From Senecio squalidus (Eukaryota; Streptophyta; Magnoliopsida; Asterales; Asteraceae), in assembly GCA_910822075.1 (NCBI GenBank), contig CAJVGC010000065.1, positions 23,093,823 through 23,157,822 of the forward strand: a stretch of 64,000 bases of DNA. Reading direction: 5' to 3'. This document shows positions 57,926 to 64,000 of this stretch, one piece after another. The translations under genes were made by a program, and so were the position numbers. The notes beneath the pieces are model-generated. The model saw only the letters and a list, made by a program, of their open reading frames with translations, was not told the origin of the DNA and did no database searches. Position 1 is the first letter of the stretch, and each line of letters starts with the position of its first letter.

Positions 57926-60630
57926 TCACTCACTTGGTTTTCTCTTATTCACATCTACTTTCTTTGATGATCTATTCTTCTTCTTTGGTGATACATCTTG
58001 TGAATACTGACTAAATATGGGTTCCTGGCTTCCCAAATCCAACTCTTCACTATCATTCTTAGCCTGACCTTGAACATCCACATTCTTCTCTTTAGTTTCA
58101 TTCCCAACCTGACCTTGAACATCCACATTCTTTTCAGTTTCATTATCAACTTGTCCTTGTACTGCAACATATACCTCTTCTTGAGTGACTGGCAATGGAA
58201 CACGTAAAGGCCACACATGGACTGGAACAAAATTCTTACCTCTCCTTTCAAAGCTTTCACCAGTAACTGGATCAATACACAAGCCATTTCCCCACCATGA
58301 AGGTAAAGGTCTTTTAATAGGACCTAAGTAGTATATTTATCTATTAAAAGACTATACAATAGTAATCACAACTATAACTAACATGATATTAAAAACATAC
58401 CTATATGATATTTTGCATTTAGCCTTGGGACACCTGGAGCACTTGTTAAACCCAACCCTACACCTTTCTTTGCCCCATGTGATGAACCTAAGAAGAAATG
58501 TTCTGGATTTGACCCACCATCAAAAATACCTTTAACTGGTCCAGCACCCATCAAAGCATCAACACTTGCCCAATATGATGATGTTGAACCACAACTTGAA
58601 CCAACTCCCTGCATGCTTGATGTAGAACCAATACTTGCACCTGAGTCTATGCTCTGACCAGTACTTGCACCCTCATCACTAGCACCACTGCTTGCAGCAG
58701 AACCAACATTGTTGTTCTTCTTAGGTGGTGTTTTAGGGTCATTTGTACATCCTTTTTTGTTATGACCAGTTTCCCAACAATTATGGCAAGTAATAACTGT
58801 CCCAACCGTGGAAATTCTTGTGGTACTTCCCCCTCACTTTGAGCTCTAATCCTCTTCTTCTTGGGTCTCCCTGGAATTTTCCTTGGTAGTGGTGGAAGAG
58901 GCTTGTTCATGTTGTTTGGTCTCCAAGTTGACATCCCACCAACACGTTTCAAGTAAGTGGTGTAAGCATTCAAGTACATTGACCTTTTAAACCAATCTGT
59001 CACAAAATCCTCTGGGTTTTTATGTAAAGCAAGTATAAATGAACAACCATGTGGACAAGGCACGCCTGATAACTGCCACATCCTGCAACTACATGTTTTA
59101 TGTTGTTCATTAACTTTAAAACCCCTATTGCATTGTCTAACCTCCCATTCAAATCCTCCAAAGAACATAGGAAGCCAAAACCTATGATTAAGAACATATT
59201 AAAATACTATAAACATTATTACAAAAAGTTAAACCAAAATTGAAGAGTGAACCTATGTTGATCCTTACACCATTCCAGTTTCTTTTGTATTGATGGACAT
59301 ATTACACCATCCCACTTCAAGCATAACTTTCACATTGTGTTCATCCTTTCCATCACAATCACTCTTATAGCCTCTAACATGGTGATGATTGGTTTGTTCC
59401 TTAAAGCCACAATAAATGAATTGAAGCACTCACTGAAGCCATTCTCCACTGCTTCACAACCTCTATACAATGTGAAGAAAGTCATAGACCATGTTTTAGG
59501 ATCCCTCTCAAGTAAATAAGTTACTGCCCTTGGATTAGCTTGGTGAATCTTGTCCATGATCTTCTTAAATAGCACAAGATATAATGACTTAGAAGCTGAC
59601 CATAAAAGACTTCTAAATTCCACACCACTGAATTGCTTTCTAAAATTCTCATAGATGTGCCTTGCATATTGCCTATGCTCTGCATATGGCATGACAGTCT
59701 TGACAGCCTCCATCAAACCCTTTGCATTATAAAACATGTGGTTAGTGGTAATATAAAAACATGTGGTTAGTAGTAATATACTAGTAAGCATGAGGTAATA
59801 TAAAAACACATACCTTGTGTTGATCTGACATTAAGGTTACACTAGCACCACCTTCAATCTGCAGATCCTCAGCCAACAATTGAATGAACCAACTCCAATT
59901 CTCCTTGTTTTCCACATTCACAACAACCCAAGCAATTGGGAAGATGTGCTTATTTCCATCTCTTCCAATTGCTGTCAATAATTCACCATGGTTGGGGCTT
60001 CTCAAAAAACAACCATCTAGTGAAATTATCCTCCTACAACCCCTAATCCATCCCATTTTCAAACCTTTTAAACAATTATACATCCTATCAAAATAAACCT
60101 TTTCATCTAGATTGACTGTAACACCTATTTTCACTGTTCATCCTGGATTACTTGTAAGCAACTCATCAGCATAAGATCTTAGCATTCCATAGTGATCCTC
60201 TAATGACTTATCATACTCAACTATTGCATAAGTCTTGGCCCTTCTGAATTGGTTACTGAATTGGTTACTGGTCACAGTGCATTTATACTTTTTCATGACT
60301 AAATCAGCAATGTCAACCAATCTTATGCTTGGGTTAGACCTTATCTTCTCACCAAAGTGCTTACCAATCCACTTGTAATTAATCAGTGATCCAAACTTAA
60401 AGTTCCTAACACATGTGTGAACTTCAACCAAAGAAATAACCTGAAAGGACTCTTTTGTCCTCATAGTCCTAGCATGACATCTAAATGGACACTTTGGACC
60501 ATCTGGTTTAACTACATCAGGATACTTCTTTTGTTTCCTTTGTTTACCTTTGGATATATCCTTTAGTCTTGGAGGTCTATGTCCACACTTAGCCAATATC
60601 TCCTTTGAACTGCATCTTGAGAAGTATATA
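57926..60630 (-). pseudogene. Mutator (MuDR-type) transposase gene, broken
   Basis: Exons by GT-AG borders: 59814-60630 (5'-cut), 59253-59719, 58401-59181, 57926-58323. Parts in order: MuDR N-terminal DNA-binding zinc region ('KCPFRCHARTMRTKESFQVI', about 60480), MULE DDE domain ('SLDGCFLRSP', 'GRDGNKHIFPIAWVVV', 'LMSDQHK', 'VENGFSECFNSF'), SWIM zinc finger ('CSCRMWQLSGVPCPHG', about 59050-59100), a CCHC knuckle ('CHNCWETGHNKKGC', about 58755-58790, in a shifted frame), and a Ser/Gly-rich then 'DVQGQ'-repeat tail. Breaks: TGA at 60138-60140, TGA at 59330-59332, and a frameshift in a G run near 58829-58833. The N-terminus is cut off at 60631 by a copia LTR. The enzyme would excise and insert Mutator-type elements; this copy is inactive. 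Confidence 0.85.
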
Positions 60631-61088
60631 TGTTAGGTCTCAATAAGATCTCAAACAATGGCTAATCAATCACAAATAAGTATTTAGACGTTAATTATTA
60701 TTAATCGATTGATTACTCAGTTTCTATTATTATTATCGCGGAATATATAATAACAACAAATGAAAATAACACACAGTTATATTTCTTGGAAAGGTGCAAC
60801 AATTACAATGTTCAAGCTCGCTATATATACACAATAATAGTGAGCTTGATAAGTATGAATCTTAGAAAATCTTCTAAAAAGATAGAAGATTTTATCTAAC
60901 TGACATACCTAAATTAAAGCACTACGTCTCTTTATGAAGCTGAGTAGTCAGCTCCATAATGCCTTAGTTGATCTTAGTCACTCAGACTCAGTCACTCAGA
61001 CCCGGAGTTACTCAGACTCAAATCACTCAGACTAAGACTTTAATAAACAGATTTATTAACTTGGGTTAAATCGTTGATTTTCCCAACA
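60631..61088 (-). mobile_element. 3' LTR of copia H
   Basis: 458 bp, TGTTAGGTCTC...TTTTCCCAACA on the plus strand, adjoining ATCTCCCCCT, the inverse polypurine tract. Near 60976-61043 it has a run of CACTCAGACT-type direct repeats (about six). Confidence 0.8.
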
Positions 61089-61099
61089 ATCTCCCCCTA
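61089..61099 (-). other. Polypurine tract of copia H
   Basis: ATCTCCCCCTA on the plus strand (minus: TAGGGGGAGAT) directly beside the LTR end TTCCCAACA. Confidence 0.75.
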
Positions 61100-61203
61100 T
61101 CTGTTTGAATTAAAGTCTTTTACAAATTGTGCACCAAAAATAAACACAAACTACATTTGTTTACTTAACATTGTTTGTGACCAAAAAGATACATAAAGAC
61201 AGA

Positions 61204-61830
61204 TCACTTCCTCTTCTTGACTGATCTTTTCTTCTTCAAAGATGTCTCCCATGGTATAGGGTTGCCCACTTCTTGTGCCCATTTCAGCCTCTCAGTTTTC
61301 CAAGCGAGCAGTTTCTCCATTTCAGCATCAGATTTATGGTAGAGCATTTGATACTCTTTCTTGATCAGATCCACCTTATCCATCAAAGTCCCTATTTCTT
61401 CAATTCTTCGAAGGTTATTAAATAACCAACTAATCAGCTTCATTCGAAAGGGAAGACATTGCTCAGATTCACATTCGCCCAGCAAGGCAATGAAATGATA
61501 GATGGAGGTCATGTTCAATCTGTCTTTGGCTTGGAAACATTCTTCTCCCCCAAAATCAACATAACACAAGCCCTCATGATTTTCTGTTTTCACATAGGTC
61601 CTATCTTGAAATGTAACAGTTTTGGGGACAGGATCCATGTGACTTGTTTCCAGACCCAGAGATTTAGCACCAGCTCTCACCCTGAGGATAGTGCAAAATG
61701 CCCTATAATCATCATCCGACATCAGCTTCAACATATGAGCTACATTGATGTTAGAAACAGCTTCTCTTTTGATATCCGTTCTGTGAGCAATGTAGTTATT
61801 CATGTGCTCAGTCTGGCAATCTCTTTCCAT
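61204..61830 (-). CDS. C-terminal part of the env-like ORF of copia H
   Basis: 208 codons ending at TGA/TAG region 61204 with a basic tail ('SLKKKRSVKKRK'). It overlaps the upstream frame by 31 bases in a different frame. The upstream frame's last residues and this frame's first residues look like one protein split by a frameshift near 61810, since the first natural ATG here (61830) lies inside the upstream frame. Segments such as 'KTVTFQDRTYVKTENHE' and 'YHFIALLGECESEQCLPF' are not known to me from enzymes. No RT, integrase or RNase H motifs. Confidence 0.55.
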   Translation of the reverse strand: MERDCQTEHMNNYIAHRTDIKREAVSNINVAHMLKLMSDDDYRAFCTILRVRAGAKSLGLETSHMDPVPKTVTFQDRTYVKTENHEGLCYVDFGGEECFQAKDRLNMTSIYHFIALLGECESEQCLPFRMKLISWLFNNLRRIEEIGTLMDKVDLIKKEYQMLYHKSDAEMEKLLAWKTERLKWAQEVGNPIPWETSLKKKRSVKKRK

Positions 61831-64000
61831 TCCTCCAAACCCAGTGTGTGCATTCTATGTAACCCGATTCTGAAAGATCCTCCTTTATGATAGCATGTAA
61901 GCATTAGGTCAGATCCACCAGTATTAGTACACTCCAGGTTATAAATTTTATTCTTATGCTTTCTCAGAGTGAAGTTTGTCTCTATAAAGTTAAATCTGGC
62001 TTCTTCTCTAAGCACCTGTTTGGCCATTAATCTGTCAGCCTCTACCCTAATTTGTTCCTCTTCAATAGCCAAATCCTCTTCTTCCTTCATCTCAGCTTCA
62101 AGCTCTTCAGCTGCTTTCATTGATTGATCTTGTGGATTTTCATCAAATTTCTCCATATACAGCCCTTTGACATACTCTTTGTATTGCTCCACAATCATTC
62201 CAGAGTTATGAGCATATCTCTGAAGCTTTGCTAGTTTCTCAGCTTCATCTTGTTTCTTCTTGATTTCAGTCTCAAGCTCAGTCTGGACATTGGGTTCAGC
62301 TTCATCCTCAGTCTGATCTGGATCACTGTCAGCTCTCACTTTCCCCTTTTCCTTCTTATCTTCCTTCTCAGATTCACTGTTGGACATGTCACTGTAATCA
62401 GTCTCATAAAACACTTCAGACTGACGAGTTTTCAAGTTGAACCTTGTGGTCTTGTAGTACTTCTTCTCCCCTTCATCCCTCTTTCTTTTTAAATCTTGCT
62501 TGGGGAGATCAGACTCATCAGTTGGTGTATTCGTTTTCTCTCCCTGAGTCTGAGCACCCTCAGCAACCTGTTTCCCTTTTCTCATCATGCTGATCTCAGA
62601 AGTCAGCGTCAAAACCATTCCCTTTAAATCCTGCATCTCCTCAGCATTTTGTCTTTTCATGGCTTGCAACTCAGTCTGCATTGCACTCAGCTTGACATCA
62701 AACTGAGTTGACGTGTCCTGAATAGCTTGTAACAACACATGGACCGTCAGGGCAACCTCAGACTGAGGAATTGTAGTAACAGGGGGTGTTGAAACAGATG
62801 ACACAACTTCACTCCCTCCCTGTGTGGTAGGAGAATGATCATGAGCCATAGAAAAGGAAGTCTGTACCTCACTCAGTTTGGGGAGTGAGGCATTGACGAC
62901 TTGTGCATAAGAGTGTAAAAGATTTGATGGTACCTGATCGTGAACTAGCATAGAGCTAGTGAAAATAGCCTTTGAAACTGGCTTTGAAACTGAAGGGGAT
63001 GGTCCCATACTAAGTACACAGATATTCAGGAGGGGAATATCGTCTTCAATGCTTACCACATGTGTCAGTGTGGCAGCAGCATCGTGTGTCTCCAAATTAA
63101 CTACTCTAGATGGGCTTTGGGTAGTCATGGTAGTCAGATCCATCTCTTGCTCTAGCAGAGGGAGACTGGTCTGATCTACAGCACTGGAGGGGAGTTTAGA
63201 ACTCTCAGCCTCATGGAAAAGTGAATCCATTAGTGCTTGATTTACTGTGGAGCTTGATGTGAGTGCTTTTTCAAATGAACTGGGAGAGTTCATCAGATTG
63301 GTCGCTTGAGTAGCCAAGACATCAAGTTTAGGAGTGGACTGCTCAGACTGAGAGGGGATACTCTCATACTGAGGTAGAGAAAGATTGATATCCATACCTT
63401 GGTCAGCCTCATCGTGCCCAGCCCTACCCAGTTCCACCTCAGCATCGGCAGCTGGAATATGAACCTCCAATTGTTCGTCAATTCTTTCAGGCTGATCATC
63501 TGAGTCTGACTCGTCAGACTCAGTGAGTTCATGATCGATAAAAGGATTTTCAATCCACTGAGGCATAACTGGGGTTAACCGTGGCTCAGCCTCAGTGATA
63601 TTTATATATGTAAAAATCTTTGGAGTCAGCCTAGGAAGAGGACATACGTAAAAGGTTTGGTCAAGCTGCTCATATGCCACATCTCCCATGGCCTCCTTAA
63701 AACATAGTGATAGGACACGAATGAATGGAACATCATTCGGTCTTTTCGTTTTCAAGGCAAGGGAAAGAATCTCTTCAAAATATAGTTGAGAATAAGAGAT
63801 TCTTCGACCCGTTACCATAGAATGAAACAGATAGGTTTCAAATTCGTTCATCTGATCCAAACTTCCAGATTTTTCCCCCAAGCACCTTGTTATACTAGAA
63901 AATAAATACTTCCATTTCCCAGTGAAAAATTTGTACTGAATAACACCTTGGATTTCAGGCTGACCAATCAAAGGAAAGGCCTCAGCTCGAGCCTGTTGTT
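61800..64000 (-). CDS. Large env-like ORF of copia H, N-terminus outside the window
   Basis: The frame is open from the right edge (about 733 codons) to the stop at 61800-61802. The part nearest the edge is a conserved-looking globular segment ('KFFTGKWKYLFSSITRCLGE', 'FETYLFHSMVTGRRISYSQLYFEEIL'). A long Ser/Thr/Pro/Asp-rich middle (about 62800-63500) follows, then a charged coiled-coil region rich in Glu/Lys ('EELEAEMKEEEDLAIEEE', about 62060-62120). No signal peptide or clear membrane helix is seen in the visible part. Similar ORFs sit downstream of pol in Asteraceae copia elements and are often annotated only as hypothetical; 'env-like' refers to position, not proven function. Confidence 0.65.
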   Translation of the reverse strand, partial: QQARAEAFPLIGQPEIQGVIQYKFFTGKWKYLFSSITRCLGEKSGSLDQMNEFETYLFHSMVTGRRISYSQLYFEEILSLALKTKRPNDVPFIRVLSLCFKEAMGDVAYEQLDQTFYVCPLPRLTPKIFTYINITEAEPRLTPVMPQWIENPFIDHELTESDESDSDDQPERIDEQLEVHIPAADAEVELGRAGHDEADQGMDINLSLPQYESIPSQSEQSTPKLDVLATQATNLMNSPSSFEKALTSSSTVNQALMDSLFHEAESSKLPSSAVDQTSLPLLEQEMDLTTMTTQSPSRVVNLETHDAAATLTHVVSIEDDIPLLNICVLSMGPSPSVSKPVSKAIFTSSMLVHDQVPSNLLHSYAQVVNASLPKLSEVQTSFSMAHDHSPTTQGGSEVVSSVSTPPVTTIPQSEVALTVHVLLQAIQDTSTQFDVKLSAMQTELQAMKRQNAEEMQDLKGMVLTLTSEISMMRKGKQVAEGAQTQGEKTNTPTDESDLPKQDLKRKRDEGEKKYYKTTRFNLKTRQSEVFYETDYSDMSNSESEKEDKKEKGKVRADSDPDQTEDEAEPNVQTELETEIKKKQDEAEKLAKLQRYAHNSGMIVEQYKEYVKGLYMEKFDENPQDQSMKAAEELEAEMKEEEDLAIEEEQIRVEADRLMAKQVLREEARFNFIETNFTLRKHKNKIYNLECTNTGGSDLMLTCYHKGGSFRIGLHRMHTLGLEEWKEIARLST

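Larger units (their letters stand above)
60631..64000 (-). mobile_element. Ty1/copia element H (Sirevirus-like), 3' part
   Basis: The 3' LTR (60631-61088) is followed on the internal side by the polypurine tract and large ORFs with no RT or integrase, running off the right edge. Copia elements with a long extra (env-like) ORF between pol and the 3' LTR are the Sirevirus/SIRE group, so this assignment is inferred from layout. It is inserted in the Mutator transposase gene at 60630/60631. The 5' LTR lies beyond the window. Confidence 0.65.

Overview
The window looks like repeat-rich nuclear DNA of a flowering plant. It is AT-rich, has plant-type GT-AG introns, and holds Ty3/gypsy, Ty1/copia, Mutator-like, hAT, Helitron, SINE and LINE sequences. 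The glutamine-rich gypsy gag, the chromodomain integrase and the copia env-like ORF recall elements I associate with the daisy family (Asteraceae), but the species is inferred only. There are no prokaryotic signals. One ordinary host gene is recognisable: an intact six-exon ARL8-type small GTPase gene on the minus strand (25804-27263).

Layout. 1-458 is a piece of decayed copia polyprotein. 459-13400 is gypsy element A (plus strand). It lacks its 5' LTR and is split between gag and pol by a reverse-oriented LTR insertion (2711-7191) that contains a 100-N assembly gap. 13401-17044 is a decayed copia element ending in a 186-bp LTR and carrying two hAT MITEs with perfect 8-bp target duplications. 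17529-19153 is a compact non-autonomous LTR element (minus strand) with LTRs, PBS, PPT and TSD all present. 20567-20975 is a ~100-bp tandem repeat. 21449-22698 is a Mutator-type element with long TIRs and a 9-bp TSD. 24060-24400 is a LINE remnant.

27949-29733 is the 5' end of another copia. It abuts a diverged gypsy LTR fragment (29734-30255), and gypsy element B (30256-41671, TSD TAGGA) sits inside that fragment. The diverged LTR resumes at 41672. Next comes a copia copy (about 42360-46271) with a 465-bp Helitron in its 3' LTR. 47360-55403 is a complete, young copia element (minus strand; LTRs differ at 4 of 196 positions; TSD GATTT) with decayed coding sequence. Inside it is a Helitron (about 51822-54059) carrying a minisatellite and fragments of a replication protein A gene. 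A SINE (55735-55886) and a MITE lodged in an (AT)n tract (56562-57130) follow. 57202-60630 is a damaged Mutator transposase gene, interrupted at 60631 by the 3' LTR of a copia element (minus strand) whose env-like ORF runs off the right edge.

Function. Gypsy B has nearly complete gag-pol (zinc knuckles, protease, RT, RNase H, integrase, chromodomain), with three in-frame stops in gag and an altered protease motif. Both gypsy elements carry an extra ORF upstream of gag for an SR-rich, proline-rich protein with a predicted coiled coil and a C-terminal membrane segment. This is the least explained coding feature here, since it is retained between two copies yet has diverged faster than pol. The window is otherwise a nest of successive insertions whose relative order can be read from the TSDs.
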